A DNA stretch of 54,634 nt from Cellulomonas sp. RIT-PI-Y (GCF_025642745.1 NZ_JANZKP010000022.1:1-54634), one strand, 5' to 3'; numbered from the stretch's first letter, positions 16,254 through 25,879 are shown. The notes: generated by a model not told the origin, from the letters alone. Translations and numbers: made by a program.

Positions 16254-18809
16254 ATGGCGGACCAGGGAGCGCTGCACGCGGAGACGGTCCGGACCGTGGT
16301 CGAGTACCTGCGGTCCGGGATCAGCGTGAACGTGGTCGGGATGCGCTCCTCCGGTCGCAGCCGGGTGCTGCGCCGGGTGGTGGAGCTGCTGGCCGACGAC
16401 GGGGTCTCCGCCGTGACGGTCAGCGGGGTGGCGGCGCTGCGGGACCGTCCGCTCGCGGCGCTGGGCGTCGGTGGCGTGGAGGTCGCGGGCGGGTCGCTGT
16501 CCTCGGCGGTGAGCGCGCTGGAACGACGGGTCACCGCCCGGCCGTCGGTGCTGGTCATCGACGACGTCGAGGCGGTGGACCAGGTGAGCGCCGGCGTGGT
16601 CACCGCGGTGCGTCGGCGGGTGCCGGTCCCGGTGCTGGCCGCGAGTCGCCCGGCGGGCCGGCGCCAGGTCGAGACAAGCCTGATCACCGCGGAGCTGGCC
16701 CCCGCGGCCCGGGTGGTGCTGCCCCCGCTGCGCTACCACGCGGTGCACCGGATGGTGCACGAGCTGCTGCCCGGTGCGGTCGAGCCCTCCGCCCTGGCGC
16801 GGATCGCCACCAAGTCCGGTGGGCTGCCGGGCCTGGTCGTGGCCCTGGTCGACACCGGCCGACGCACCGGTCGGCTGGTCCTGCGGGACAACCTGTGGGT
16901 GGTCCGGGACGGTCTCTGGGACGCCTCCCTCGCGCAGGCCGTCGAACCGCTGCTGGCCGAGCTGGACGAGCCGGGCCTGGACGCGCTGACGATGCTGTCC
17001 TACGCCGGCACGCTGGACCTGGACCTGGCGCGCACGGTGGTGCCGTGGTCGGTGCTGACCCAGCTGGACGACGCCGGGCTGATCCAGGTGCTGGACGGCG
17101 ACGACCGGCCCGCCACCATCGGGGTCTTCCCGCCGCTCGTCGCCGAGTACCTGCGCAACGAGTCGAGCGCGATCCGCCGGGTGCAGGCCGTCGAGGAGCT
17201 GTCCGAGCTGCTGGGCGAGCGGGGCGGCTGGCAGCCGGTGCCCGCCACGCTCCCTCGCACCGCGGCGCTGTACGGCACCGAGACCGTGCTGGGCAGCCGG
17301 TTCGCGGAGCGCTGGCAGCTGGAGGTCGACACCCGGCGCGGCGACTGGAACGCCGACCCGTCCGCGGTGACCGCGGTCCCGCTGCTGATCGCGCTGCTCG
17401 GGTCGCAGGCCGGGCCGGCGGAGATCGACGCCGTGGTCGCGGGGACCCGTCCGACCCCGGAGGCCCCCCGGTACGAGGCGCTGCTGGTGGTCTGGCACGC
17501 GGTGGACCTGGGCCTGCGTCGCGGCGAGGGCGCTGAGGCGGACCGGCGGTTGGCCGAGGCGACGACGACCTCGCCGGAGCACGCCGGGGTGCTGCAGGCC
17601 ACCCGCGGACATCTGCGCCTGGTGACGACCGGCATGCCGCCGGAGGACCTGTTGCATCCGGTGGTGATCGGCGACGACCCGATCAACGCCGAGGCGCTGT
17701 GCGCGGTGCGGGCGGAGTCCCTGGTGGCCGCCGGCCGGGTGACCGAGGCGATGGCCGAGCTGGAGGGCTTCGACCCGTCCGACGAGCGGTTCCAGCTCAG
17801 CGTCCGGCTCACCGCCACCCTGGCCGCGATCTTCGACGGCCGGGCCGAGGAGGGCGTGAGCCTCGCGCTGTCGCACGCCCAGGACGCCCGCGCCGCGCTC
17901 GACCCGGGCGCCTACCAGGCGCACGCCTACGTCGCCGGGCTCGGGCTGACCATGATGGGGCGGCTCGACGAGTGCGACACCCTGCTGGCCTCGGTGCTCG
18001 CGTTGCCGAACAACCAGACGCTGCAGGTGCACTTCCGCAACGGCGTGCTGACCCTGGCGGCGGTGGTGGCGTCCTTCCAGGGGCGCACGAGCTACGCGCA
18101 GGGGCTGGCCCAGCAGGCCGAGGCGCTCGCGGCCCCCCGAGGTCCGTACCCGGCGATGGCCCCGGACATGGCGTCGATCCTGATCCGCGGCCCGGGCGCG
18201 GAGTCGGCGGACGACCTGTGGTCGATGGTCGAGGAGCGCTGGGCGGCCGGGATGGTGGTCTCCGCGGTGACCATCGCCGTGGCGTCGCTGGAACGTCGGC
18301 CCGACCTGGAGCGGGCGCGGGAGCTCGCCGACCGGGTCGCGACGGTGGACTCGGTGCTGGTGCGGAGCCTGGCGACCTACTGCGTGGCGGTCGGCTCGCA
18401 CGACGTCGACGCGCTGGCCGCCAGTGCCGCGGAGCTGCACGCCGCCGGCCTGGACCTGTACGGGACCCGGGCCGGGGTGACCCGGGCGCTGGCGCTGCGC
18501 GCCGACGGCCGGCTGGACGAGGCCGCCCGGCAGGCCGACCGGACCTGGGCCGAGGCGGCGGTGCACGCGGGCGACCTGCGGGGGTTGTTCGCCCCGCTGG
18601 CCGCGTCGGTCGAGCTGACCTCCCGGGAACGGGAGATCGCGGTGATGGTCTCCGAGCGGATGCCGACCGCGGAGATCGCCACCGCCCTGGTGCTCAGCGT
18701 GCGCACCGTGGAGAACCACCTGCTGAACGCGTTCCGCAAGGTCGGGGTCGACAACCGTGAGGCTCTGGCCCGCGCGGTCGACACCTGGGCGGCGACCGGG
18801 TCGCTCTGA
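16254..18809 (+). CDS. LAL-like LuxR-family transcriptional regulator with degenerate P-loop
   Basis: An 851-aa regulator. The N-terminus has a P-loop-like NVVGMRSSGRSRVL in which the usual Lys is Arg, and a Walker B strand VLVIDDVEAVD, i.e. an AAA/STAND-type NTPase fold. The middle ~500 residues are helical and TPR-like. The C-terminus is a GerE/LuxR helix-turn-helix (LTSREREIAVMVSERMPTAE, then VRTVENHLLNAFRKVG). Such proteins usually act as ligand- and ATP-controlled activators. The target is unknown; the candidate small gene upstream and the TetR gene converging downstream give no direct clue. The palindrome on its own promoter may mean autoregulation. Confidence 0.85.
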   Translation: MADQGALHAETVRTVVEYLRSGISVNVVGMRSSGRSRVLRRVVELLADDGVSAVTVSGVAALRDRPLAALGVGGVEVAGGSLSSAVSALERRVTARPSVLVIDDVEAVDQVSAGVVTAVRRRVPVPVLAASRPAGRRQVETSLITAELAPAARVVLPPLRYHAVHRMVHELLPGAVEPSALARIATKSGGLPGLVVALVDTGRRTGRLVLRDNLWVVRDGLWDASLAQAVEPLLAELDEPGLDALTMLSYAGTLDLDLARTVVPWSVLTQLDDAGLIQVLDGDDRPATIGVFPPLVAEYLRNESSAIRRVQAVEELSELLGERGGWQPVPATLPRTAALYGTETVLGSRFAERWQLEVDTRRGDWNADPSAVTAVPLLIALLGSQAGPAEIDAVVAGTRPTPEAPRYEALLVVWHAVDLGLRRGEGAEADRRLAEATTTSPEHAGVLQATRGHLRLVTTGMPPEDLLHPVVIGDDPINAEALCAVRAESLVAAGRVTEAMAELEGFDPSDERFQLSVRLTATLAAIFDGRAEEGVSLALSHAQDARAALDPGAYQAHAYVAGLGLTMMGRLDECDTLLASVLALPNNQTLQVHFRNGVLTLAAVVASFQGRTSYAQGLAQQAEALAAPRGPYPAMAPDMASILIRGPGAESADDLWSMVEERWAAGMVVSAVTIAVASLERRPDLERARELADRVATVDSVLVRSLATYCVAVGSHDVDALAASAAELHAAGLDLYGTRAGVTRALALRADGRLDEAARQADRTWAEAAVHAGDLRGLFAPLAASVELTSREREIAVMVSERMPTAEIATALVLSVRTVENHLLNAFRKVGVDNREALARAVDTWAATGSL

Positions 18810-18830
18810 GGCTCCGCCCGGCGCCGGGGG

Positions 18831-19349
18831 TCAGCCGCGCAGCCGGGCCAGGATCTCCCGCGCGTGCTCGAGCGCGCCCTCGTCCCGGCTGCCCGCGACC
18901 GCGTTGTAGTACATCCCGTCGCCGATCAGCTGGATCACATGGGCCAGTGCCGGGTCGCCGAGCTCGGCCAGCAGGGCGTCGTACCAGGCGGCGCGCAGGT
19001 CGTCGAGCACCGAGTCCTGCCCACCGGACTCCTCGGCCAGGCGCGCGGAGGCGATCAGCGCCCGGTCCAGCGCGCCGCCGGAGGCCGTCGACTCGACCAG
19101 GTAGTAGTCCGCCGCGCCCTCGGGTGCCGCCCTCATCGCGGCGATGTCGGCCTCGCCCAGCGCGCGGAGCCGGTCGTGCTGCCCGGCCTCCAGGGCGGCC
19201 TTGTTCTTGAAGTGGTAGAGCAGCCCGCCCTTGGACACCCCGGCGGCGGCGGCGACCGCGTCCAGGGTGGCGGCGCGGCTGCCGTGCGCGATCAGCACCT
19301 GCTCGAAGGCGTCCAGCAGGCGGTCGCGGGTGTGCGCGGGGTCGGCCAT
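18831..19349 (-). CDS. TetR-family repressor of the adjacent MFS exporter
   Basis: A 172-aa TetR-type protein. The HTH is in residues ~20-50 (ATLDAVAAAAGVSKGGLLYHFKNK, key helix SKGGLLYHF); the rest is a helical ligand domain. It is divergent from an MFS efflux gene, and the gap holds a perfect 11-bp inverted repeat, so it very probably represses both genes until a toxic ligand binds. The ATG at 19349 was preferred over an upstream GTG because the HTH spacing is typical and TACCGT lies seven bases before it (leaderless). Confidence 0.9.
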   Translation of the reverse strand: MADPAHTRDRLLDAFEQVLIAHGSRAATLDAVAAAAGVSKGGLLYHFKNKAALEAGQHDRLRALGEADIAAMRAAPEGAADYYLVESTASGGALDRALIASARLAEESGGQDSVLDDLRAAWYDALLAELGDPALAHVIQLIGDGMYYNAVAGSRDEGALEHAREILARLRG

Positions 19350-19370
19350 GGGGACGACGGTACCGGGGTC

Positions 19371-19399
19371 TTGCACTGTACCGTCCAGACGGTACAGTG
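19371..19399 (+). promoter_or_regulatory. TetR operator embedded in the MFS promoter
   Basis: Inverted repeat with 11-bp arms (cactgtaccgt / acggtacagtg, 19374-19399) and a 4-bp spacer. On the plus strand TTGCAC (19371-19376) and TACAGT (19393-19398) are 16 bp apart, so the operator lies exactly across the -35, spacer and -10 of the exporter gene. Repressor binding would block polymerase directly. Confidence 0.8.
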
Positions 19400-19474
19400 G
19401 ACCGGGTCGAGAGCCGCCCCGGACCGGGCAGAGCGCGACCCCCTTCCCCGACGACGGTTGAAAGGCCTCGTGCT

Positions 19475-20986
19475 GTGTCCACGCTTCTCGTTCCCGTGAA
19501 GGCGACCCGCCAGTGGGCGGCGCTCGCCGTCCTGATGTTGCCCGTGCTGCTGATCTCGGTGGACAACACTGTCCTGAGCTTCGCGCTGCCCGCGATCACC
19601 ACCGCGCTGGGCGCCACCGGTGGGCAGCTGCTGTGGATCGTGGACGCCTACCCGCTGATGCTGGCCGGTCTGCTGGTGCCGATGGGTGCGCTCGGGGACC
19701 GGGTCGGGCGTCGGCGCCTGCTCCTGATCGGGGCGACCGGCTTCGCGCTGGTGTCGCTGCTGGCCGCCTGGGCGCCCACCCCCGCCCTGCTGATCGCGGC
19801 CCGGGCGCTGCTCGGCGTGTTCGGGGCGACCCTGATGCCGTCCACGCTGTCCCTGCTGCGGAACGTGTTCACCGACCGGGCGCAGCGCCGGCTGGCGATC
19901 GCGATCTGGGCGGCGGGCTTCGCGGCCGGCGGGGCGCTGGGGCCGATCGTCGGCGGCTTCCTCCTGACCCACTTCTGGTGGGGATCGGTGTTCCTGCTGA
20001 ACACCCCGCTGCTGCTGGTGCTGATCCCGCTCGCGCTCTGGCTGGTGCCGGAGTCCCGCGATCCGCATCCCGGGCCGGTCGACGTGCCGAGCATCCTGCT
20101 GTCCCTGCTGACCATGCTGCCGCTGGTGCACGCGATCATCGAGGTCGGCGAGCACGGCGTCAGCGCGAGCACCGTCCTCGGGGTCGCGATCGGTCTCGGC
20201 TCCGGGTGGCTGTTCGTCCGTCGCCAGCGCCGGCTGGCCTCGCCGATGCTCGACGTCATGCTCTTCACGCGGGCCACCTTCAGTGGCGCGGTGTCCGCCA
20301 ACCTGCTGTCCGTGCTGGGCTTCAGCGGCCTGCTGGTCGTGGTGTCCCAGTTCCTGCAGCTGGTGCTGGGGCTGTCCCCGATGGACGCGGGGCTGGTGCT
20401 GCTGCCCGGCCTGGTCGCCTCCGTGGTGGCGGGCCTGCTGGCGGTCAAGCTGGTCCGGCACCTCCGGCCCGCGACCCTGATCGGCGGGTCGTTCCTGCTG
20501 GCCGCGCTCGGCTACCTGTTGGCCAGCAGGGTCGGCACCGACCCGACCGCCGGGACCATCGCGGTCGCGTTCGTGGTGATGGCGCTCGGCGTCGGGCTCG
20601 CGGAGACCCTGACCAACGACGAGATCGTCGCCTCGGTCCCGGCGGAGAAGGCCGGCGCGGCCTCCGCGGTGTCGGAGACCGCCTACGAGCTGGGCACCAC
20701 CCTCGGTGTCGCGGTGCTCGGATCGGTGCTCAACGCCACCTACCGGGCGCAGGTCGTCGTCCCGTCGTCGGTCACCGCCGACCAGGGGCACGCGGCCGCG
20801 GAGACGCTGGCCGGTGCGGTACGGGTGGCCGAGTCGCTCGACCCGGCGGCGGCGTCGCAGCTGCTGGACTCGGCGCGGTCCGCGTTCGACCTGGGGATGC
20901 AGCGGTCGGCGCTGGTCGGGATCGTGGTGGCGGTCGGCGCGGCCGTGGTGTCGTTCGTGACGCTGCGGAAGGCGACCGGGGACTAG
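19475..20986 (+). CDS. MFS drug efflux transporter, DHA2 (14-helix, QacA/EmrB-like)
   Basis: A 503-aa membrane protein with about 14 hydrophobic helices. The MFS motif A is seen as GALGDRVGRRRLLLIG after helix 2, and helix 1 has the DHA2 sequence LISVDNTVLSFALPAI with its conserved Asp. Proton-driven export of cationic drugs or biocides is likely. The GTG at 19475 follows GAAAGG by nine bases. It is divergent from, and probably repressed by, the TetR gene. The stop overlaps the convergent gene's stop through a shared CTAG. Confidence 0.9.
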   Translation: MSTLLVPVKATRQWAALAVLMLPVLLISVDNTVLSFALPAITTALGATGGQLLWIVDAYPLMLAGLLVPMGALGDRVGRRRLLLIGATGFALVSLLAAWAPTPALLIAARALLGVFGATLMPSTLSLLRNVFTDRAQRRLAIAIWAAGFAAGGALGPIVGGFLLTHFWWGSVFLLNTPLLLVLIPLALWLVPESRDPHPGPVDVPSILLSLLTMLPLVHAIIEVGEHGVSASTVLGVAIGLGSGWLFVRRQRRLASPMLDVMLFTRATFSGAVSANLLSVLGFSGLLVVVSQFLQLVLGLSPMDAGLVLLPGLVASVVAGLLAVKLVRHLRPATLIGGSFLLAALGYLLASRVGTDPTAGTIAVAFVVMALGVGLAETLTNDEIVASVPAEKAGAASAVSETAYELGTTLGVAVLGSVLNATYRAQVVVPSSVTADQGHAAAETLAGAVRVAESLDPAAASQLLDSARSAFDLGMQRSALVGIVVAVGAAVVSFVTLRKATGD

Positions 20987-21615
20987 TCGTCCAGCACCAC
21001 GTTGAACCGGGCCGCCACCGGCAGCCCCCGCAGTCCCTCGACCCCGGCGACGTCGACCGGGAACGCCGTCACCACCCGACCCGGCCACCCGTAGACCAGC
21101 GCGCCCCCGGCGGTCACCACCGTGCGCAGTCCGACCGGCCCGTCCTGGACCAGGACGGCGTCGGCGGGCGGCTGGTCCAGCAGCGGCAGCACCGCCTCCG
21201 TGACCCGCTGCGCCAGCGTCCGCCGGTCCGGCCGGTGCCACGGCAGGAAGTGCTCGGCGGGCAGCCCGAGCCCGGTCGCGAGCTCCCCGCCGAGCCACCG
21301 GTCGCGCTTGGGGCCGTAGGGCGTGGCTGCGGTGGACAGCAGGTAGCTGTACACGTGCGCCAGCCCCGCGTTGGTGGCGGGGAACTCCTCGGGCAGCGCG
21401 GCCCAGCGCTGCAGCACGTGCAGCGGCGGGGCGTCCAGCATCGGGGTGCCGGTGTTCTCGTCCAGCAGGGTGGACCGGCCCCAGTGCGCGAAGGTCCCCT
21501 CGGCGGCGTCCTGCCGGATCTGCTCGGTGAGCCAGGGGAGGGCGTCGGCGGTCAGGGGAAGGCCCTCGGACAGCTCGTGGGCCACGCGATCCAGGTCGGT
21601 CAGCACGTCCCGCAC
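20983..21615 (-). CDS. Hypothetical protein (210 aa)
   Basis: Not recognised. A soluble protein without signal peptide or membrane helix, mixed alpha/beta in look, with segments GTFAHWGRSTLLDENTGTPM, YGPKRDRWLGGELATGLGLP and a C-terminal VVTAGGALVYGWPGRVVTAF. Start is a GTG at 21615. Its stop shares the CTAG tetranucleotide with the MFS gene, and it is divergent from the HAD-phosphonate transporter operon. Codon use matches its neighbours. No function can be assigned from sequence or context. Confidence 0.65.
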   Translation of the reverse strand: MRDVLTDLDRVAHELSEGLPLTADALPWLTEQIRQDAAEGTFAHWGRSTLLDENTGTPMLDAPPLHVLQRWAALPEEFPATNAGLAHVYSYLLSTAATPYGPKRDRWLGGELATGLGLPAEHFLPWHRPDRRTLAQRVTEAVLPLLDQPPADAVLVQDGPVGLRTVVTAGGALVYGWPGRVVTAFPVDVAGVEGLRGLPVAARFNVVLDD

Positions 21616-21640
21616 GGTAGGGCAGCCGAGTGAACGCGAA

Positions 21641-21695
21641 GTTCACCGGGGCGTTACCTGCGCGGGACGTGCCGTCCATGAGTGGTGCCTAGCGT
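21641..21695 (+). promoter_or_regulatory. Putative PHO-box-like repeat and -10 of the HAD/phn-type operon
   Basis: GTTCACC (21641-21647) is followed four bases later by CGTTACC (21652-21658), resembling the 11-bp direct repeats bound by PhoP in Streptomyces. The first unit is also one arm of GTGAAC-gcgaa-GTTCAC (21630-21646). A TAGCGT box at 21690-21695 may be the -10, about 40 bp before the HAD start. Match by eye only; only part of the second unit fits. Confidence 0.35.
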
Positions 21696-21734
21696 GGACG
21701 GTGCGTCCATCGCCCCGTCCACGATTGGTGACCC

Positions 21735-22439
21735 GTGTCCCGCTCCGACACCCTGCTCCTGCTCGACTTCGACGGCACCGTCGCGGTCGGTCACGGCCCG
21801 GTGCGCGCCTACGCCCGTGCGGCGGTGGCCCTGCTGCCGGCCGCCGACCAGCGGTCCGTGCTGTACCGACTCGACGCGGTGCTGGACGGCGGGGAGGACG
21901 ACGGCCTGCTCCCGCTGGACGGGTACGACCTGGTGCGGATGCTCGCCGAGCAGCAGGGCGTCGGGCCGCATGCGCTGTCCGCCGCGTACCTCGCCTCCCG
22001 GCACGCGCTGGCCACCGACCAGGCCCCGATCAGCGCGCCGCCCGGACTGGCGGACCTGCTGGCCGAGCTGCGCACCGACGCGACGATCGTGCTGGCGACC
22101 AACGCCCCCGACATCCGCCTGCGCGAGGCGCTGCGGATCATCGGGCTGGGCGGCCTGATCGACCGGATCGCCCCCGAGGCCGCCAAGCCCGGTGGCATGG
22201 GCGCGCTGCTCGACTCGCTGCGGGTCGCCCCGGCCGGACCGGTCCGGGTGCTCTCCGTCGGCGACGTGTGGGCCAACGACCTGGCCCCCGTCGCCGCCCG
22301 CGGTCACACCACCGCGCTCATCTCCCGGTGCCCGCCACCGGAGGCCCGGCCCACGCACGTCGGACCGGACATGCCGTCCCTGTACCCGCAGCTGCGCAGC
22401 TGGGTGCAGTCCTCCCCCCTCACCCTGATCGCCGAATGA
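21735..22439 (+). CDS. HAD-family hydrolase (putative phosphatase)
   Basis: A 234-aa cytosolic HAD hydrolase. Motif I is LLLLDFDGTVAVGH with the nucleophile Asp and acid Asp, motif II is VLATNAPD, motif III Lys is probably in EAAKPGG, and motif IV is LSVGDVWANDLAP. It has a helical cap between motifs I and II. It is the first gene of a tightly overlapping operon with a phosphonate-type ABC importer: its TGA lies 8 bp before the chosen ATG of the binding protein. It may dephosphorylate the imported compound or a product of it. A phosphonoacetaldehyde hydrolase role is possible but not supported by a visible signature. Confidence 0.82.
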   Translation: MSRSDTLLLLDFDGTVAVGHGPVRAYARAAVALLPAADQRSVLYRLDAVLDGGEDDGLLPLDGYDLVRMLAEQQGVGPHALSAAYLASRHALATDQAPISAPPGLADLLAELRTDATIVLATNAPDIRLREALRIIGLGGLIDRIAPEAAKPGGMGALLDSLRVAPAGPVRVLSVGDVWANDLAPVAARGHTTALISRCPPPEARPTHVGPDMPSLYPQLRSWVQSSPLTLIAE

Positions 22440-22447
22440 AGGACACC

Positions 22448-23425
22448 ATGAAGAAGACGCACGCCCTGTCGGCTGCTGCCCTGTTCGCGACCGCCGCCCT
22501 CGCCCTGTCCGCCTGTTCCGGCTCCGCGGACGCCTCCTCGTCGGAGGACGCCGGCTCCGAGGACCCGACCAGCCTGACCCTGGCCCTGGTGCCGTCGCAG
22601 GACCAGGACGGCCTGGTCGACACCGCGAAGCCGCTGACCGACTTCCTCACCGAGGAGCTCGGCATCGAGGTCGACGGGGTGGTCTCCAAGGACTACCAGG
22701 CGGCCGTCGAGGCGATGGGCGCCGGGCAGGCCCAGATCGGCTTCCTGCCGTCGCTGCAGCTGTGGCAGGCCCACGACATGTACGACGCCTCCGTCGTGCT
22801 GCAGACCGAGCGCAACGGGAACATCTCCTACCCGGCGCAGTTCATGACCAACAACCCGGACAAGTACTGCGACGACGAGCCGGTCGAGCGCGACGGGATG
22901 CTGTTCTGCAACGGCGCCGACGCGATGGCCGGCCCGGCCGGTCTGGACTCGATCGCCCAGGTCGAGGGCGCCAAGGTCGCGGTGCTCGGTCCGGCGTCCC
23001 CGGCCGGGTACATCTACCCGATCCTGGCGCTGCAGGAGGCGGGTCTCGACACCGACACCGACATCCAGCAGGTCCCGGTGACCGCCAACGACGCCTCGGT
23101 GCTCGCGGTCTACAACGGTGACGCCGAGGTCGGCTTCTCGTTCTGGGACGCCCGCACCATCGTCGCCTCCGACACGCCGGACGTCGGGCAGAAGGTCGTG
23201 GTCTTCGCCCTGACCGAGGAGATCCCGAACGACGGGGTCGCCCTGACCGACGACCTGTCGCCGGAACTGCAGGACCGGATCACCGAGGCCCTGCAGTCCT
23301 ACTCCGAGTCCGAGGAGGGCTCCGCGGTCCTGGAGTCGATCTACTCCATCACCAAGCTCGCCCCGGCCGACCCGGACAGCCTGGACGTGGTCGCCCGCGC
23401 GGCCGAGAAGCTCGGCCTGCAGTGA
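22448..23425 (+). CDS. phnD: Phosphonate-type ABC transporter substrate-binding lipoprotein
   Basis: A 325-aa PhnD-family protein. It has a lipoprotein signal [20 protein letters not shown] with lipobox LSACS, then a Ser/Asp-rich linker, then a periplasmic-binding fold: [40 protein letters not shown] and [15 protein letters not shown] are the usual PhnD blocks. The exact ligand (phosphonate, phosphite, organophosphate) cannot be read. The ATG at 22448 was chosen because a typical signal starts there with GAAGGA upstream; an in-frame ATG at 22436 overlaps the HAD stop. The next gene overlaps by 4 bp. Confidence 0.88.
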   Translation: MKKTHALSAAALFATAALALSACSGSADASSSEDAGSEDPTSLTLALVPSQDQDGLVDTAKPLTDFLTEELGIEVDGVVSKDYQAAVEAMGAGQAQIGFLPSLQLWQAHDMYDASVVLQTERNGNISYPAQFMTNNPDKYCDDEPVERDGMLFCNGADAMAGPAGLDSIAQVEGAKVAVLGPASPAGYIYPILALQEAGLDTDTDIQQVPVTANDASVLAVYNGDAEVGFSFWDARTIVASDTPDVGQKVVVFALTEEIPNDGVALTDDLSPELQDRITEALQSYSESEEGSAVLESIYSITKLAPADPDSLDVVARAAEKLGLQ

Positions 23426-24246
23426 CGTCGACGACCGCCGCGGCGGTCCCCGGGGCGGGTGCTGCGGCGCCCGCCCCGTGGCCGTTGCGACTGCACGAGG
23501 TGACGGTCCGCTACCCGAACGGCGTGGTGGGCCTGGACACGGTCAGCCTGGAGATCGGCGCCGGTGAGATGGTCGCGGTCGTCGGGCTGTCCGGCTCCGG
23601 CAAGTCCACGATGATCCGCACACTGAACGGTCTGGTGCCGGTGACCTCCGGCACCGTCGAGGTGGGCGGGCACGACCTGACCGCCGCCCGCGGCCGGGGC
23701 CTGCGCGCGTTGCGCGGGGACATCGGGATGATCTTCCAGTCCTTCAACCTGGCCGGGCGTGCGTCGGTGCTGTCCAACGTGCTGGTCGGCCGGGTCGCGC
23801 ACACCCCGACCTGGCGCACCCTGCTCGGGCTCCACACCGCCGAGGACAAGGCGATCGCCGCGGACGCGCTGGACCGGGTCGGCATGCTGGACCGCGCCTG
23901 GCACCGTGCGGGGCACCTGTCCGGCGGTCAGCAGCAGCGGGTGGCGATCGCCCGGGCACTGGCCCAGCAGCCCCGCGCCGTGCTCGCGGACGAGCCGGTG
24001 GCCAGCCTGGACCCGCCGACCGCGCACGGGGTGATGGCGGACCTGCGCCGGATCAATCGTGAGCTGGGCATCACCGTGGTGGTGAATCTGCACCTGCTCG
24101 ACCTGGCCCGGGAGTACGGCTCCCGGCTGATCGGGCTGCGCGCCGGCACCGTGGTGTACGACGGGCCGGCCGCGGGCGCCACGGACGCGGTGTTCGAGGA
24201 CATCTACGGCCGGTCGATCCGGCCCGACGACGTGCTGGGCTCATGA
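23422..24246 (+). CDS. phnC: Phosphonate-type ABC transporter ATP-binding protein
   Basis: A 274-aa ABC ATPase. Walker [10 protein letters not shown] is at residues ~55-63, the Q-loop FQSFNLAGR follows, the signature is LSGGQQQR, Walker B is [12 protein letters not shown], and the switch His is in VNLHLLDLA. The order and the [15 protein letters not shown] stretch are typical of PhnC. It energises import with the two permeases that follow. GTG start overlaps the binding-protein stop (GTGA). Confidence 0.92.
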   Translation: MTSTTAAAVPGAGAAAPAPWPLRLHEVTVRYPNGVVGLDTVSLEIGAGEMVAVVGLSGSGKSTMIRTLNGLVPVTSGTVEVGGHDLTAARGRGLRALRGDIGMIFQSFNLAGRASVLSNVLVGRVAHTPTWRTLLGLHTAEDKAIAADALDRVGMLDRAWHRAGHLSGGQQQRVAIARALAQQPRAVLADEPVASLDPPTAHGVMADLRRINRELGITVVVNLHLLDLAREYGSRLIGLRAGTVVYDGPAAGATDAVFEDIYGRSIRPDDVLGS

Positions 24247-25037
24247 GCGGCGTCGTACTGCCGCCGCGGCCCGCCGCCCGGTGGAAGGGCGCGCTGGCCG
24301 CCGTGGTGGTGCTGGCCGTCACGGTGGTCACCCTGCTGCCGGGGATCGGCGTCGAGGTCGACCTGGGCGCGCTGGCCCGCAACTGGCAGAACGGTGCGGA
24401 CAAGATCGTCAAGCTGCTCCGGCCGGACTGGTCGTTCTTCCCGCGCACGGTCGGCCCGCTGCTGGAGACCCTGCAGATGGCGGTGATCGCGACCGCGGTC
24501 GCCGGTCTGGTGTCGGTGCCGCTCAGCCTGTGGGCGGCCCGGACCACCAACCCCGGCCCAGTCGGCCGCCGGGTCGTGCGCGGCGTGCTGAACGTGGTCC
24601 GCGCCGTGCCCGACCTGCTCTACGCCGCCGTGCTGGTGGCGATGGTCGGCGTCGGCGCCCTGCCGGGCATCCTGGCGCTGGTGCTGTTCGACGTCGGGAT
24701 CGTGGTGAAGCTGGTCTCCGAGCAGCTGGAGGCGATGGACACCGGTGCGTTGGAGGCCGGCCGGGCCGCCGGCGGCAGCCAGCTCCAGGTGAACCGCACG
24801 GTGGCGTGGCCGGAGATGACGCCCGGCTTCCTCAACCAGCTGCTCTACGTGCTGGAGCTGAACGTCCGGGCGTCGTCGGTGCTCGGCCTGGTCGGCGCGG
24901 GCGGGATGGGCCTGCTGATCGACGCGGTCCGCTCGTTCTACCGGTACGACCAGCTGTCCCTCATCATCCTGGAGATCCTCGTGGTGGTCCTGGTCATCGA
25001 CCTGGTCAGCAGCGCCGTCCGCCGGAGGCTGGTGTGA
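24243..25037 (+). CDS. phnE: Phosphonate-type ABC transporter permease 1
   Basis: A 264-aa inner-membrane permease with about six helices. The EAA-type cytoplasmic loop that contacts the ATPase is seen as [20 protein letters not shown]. The pair [20 protein letters not shown] and [18 protein letters not shown] are the usual PhnE blocks. The start ATG overlaps the phnC stop (ATGA), and the next permease starts within its stop codon. Confidence 0.9.
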   Translation: MSGVVLPPRPAARWKGALAAVVVLAVTVVTLLPGIGVEVDLGALARNWQNGADKIVKLLRPDWSFFPRTVGPLLETLQMAVIATAVAGLVSVPLSLWAARTTNPGPVGRRVVRGVLNVVRAVPDLLYAAVLVAMVGVGALPGILALVLFDVGIVVKLVSEQLEAMDTGALEAGRAAGGSQLQVNRTVAWPEMTPGFLNQLLYVLELNVRASSVLGLVGAGGMGLLIDAVRSFYRYDQLSLIILEILVVVLVIDLVSSAVRRRLV

Positions 25038-25879
25038 GCGTGCTGACCTCCCCGTCGTCCCGGGTCGCGGACGACGTGTCCCTCCCGGCCCGCCCGTCCC
25101 GGCTGGTGCGGCGCCTGCTGGTCGTCGCGGTCACCGCGGTCGTCGTGCTGGCGTTCTGGTCGGTGGAGATCAGCTGGGGGCGGCTCGCCGACCTGCCGTC
25201 CGAGGTGGTCCGCTACCTCTGGCTGATGTTCTCCGCGCCGGACTGGTCCGCGCTGCCGGAGGCGCTCTGGCAGACCTGGCGGTCGGTGGCGATGGCCTGG
25301 CTGGGCACGGTGCTCGGCGTGCTGATCGCCACCCCGCTGAGCCTGTGGTCCGCCCGTGGTCACGCGCCGGCGCCGGTGCGCGGGGCGCTGCGGTTCCTGT
25401 TCGGGCTGATCCGGGCGGTGCCGGAGATCATCATCGCGATCATCATCCTGTCGGTGACCGGGCTGACCCCGCTGACCGGGGCGCTCGCGCTCGCGGTGAA
25501 CGGTGTCGGCACCCTCGGCAAGTGGGGCTACGAGTCGATCGAGGGCATCGACCGCGGCCCGGTCGAGGCGGTGCGCGCCGCCGGGGGCAACGGGGTCGAG
25601 GTGCTCCGCTGGGGCGTCTGGCCGCAGGCGCTGCCGGAGTTCCTGGCGTTCTGGCTCTACCGGTTCGAGATCAACGTGCGGTCCTCCGCGGTGCTCGGCC
25701 TGATCGGGGTCGGCGGCATCGGTGACATGCTCACCTCCTACACCCAGTACCGGCAGTGGTCGGTGGTGGGCGTGCTGCTGATCGTGGTGGTGGTCGTGAC
25801 CGTCGCGATCGACGCCGTCTCCGGGGCGCTGCGCCGCCGGATCATGGAAGGAGCGCGTGTCCGTGCCGTCGAGTCCTGA
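25034..25879 (+). CDS. phnE: Phosphonate-type ABC transporter permease 2
   Basis: A 281-aa second PhnE-type permease, homologous to but distinct from the first. It has six likely helices and the EAA loop EAVRAAGGNGVEVLRWGVWP. Blocks LIRAVPEIIIAIIILSVTGL and NVRSSAVLGLIGVGGIGDML match the family. Two different permeases imply a heterodimeric channel. GTG start at 25034 overlaps the previous stop; the regulator gene begins 23 bp before its end. Confidence 0.9.
   Translation: MSVLTSPSSRVADDVSLPARPSRLVRRLLVVAVTAVVVLAFWSVEISWGRLADLPSEVVRYLWLMFSAPDWSALPEALWQTWRSVAMAWLGTVLGVLIATPLSLWSARGHAPAPVRGALRFLFGLIRAVPEIIIAIIILSVTGLTPLTGALALAVNGVGTLGKWGYESIEGIDRGPVEAVRAAGGNGVEVLRWGVWPQALPEFLAFWLYRFEINVRSSAVLGLIGVGGIGDMLTSYTQYRQWSVVGVLLIVVVVVTVAIDAVSGALRRRIMEGARVRAVES

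Noticed and set aside
22436..22447. Alternative phnD start overlapping the HAD stop (ATGA)
   Set aside because: Possible, but the ATG at 22448 gives a standard lipoprotein signal and has a better-placed ribosome binding site.
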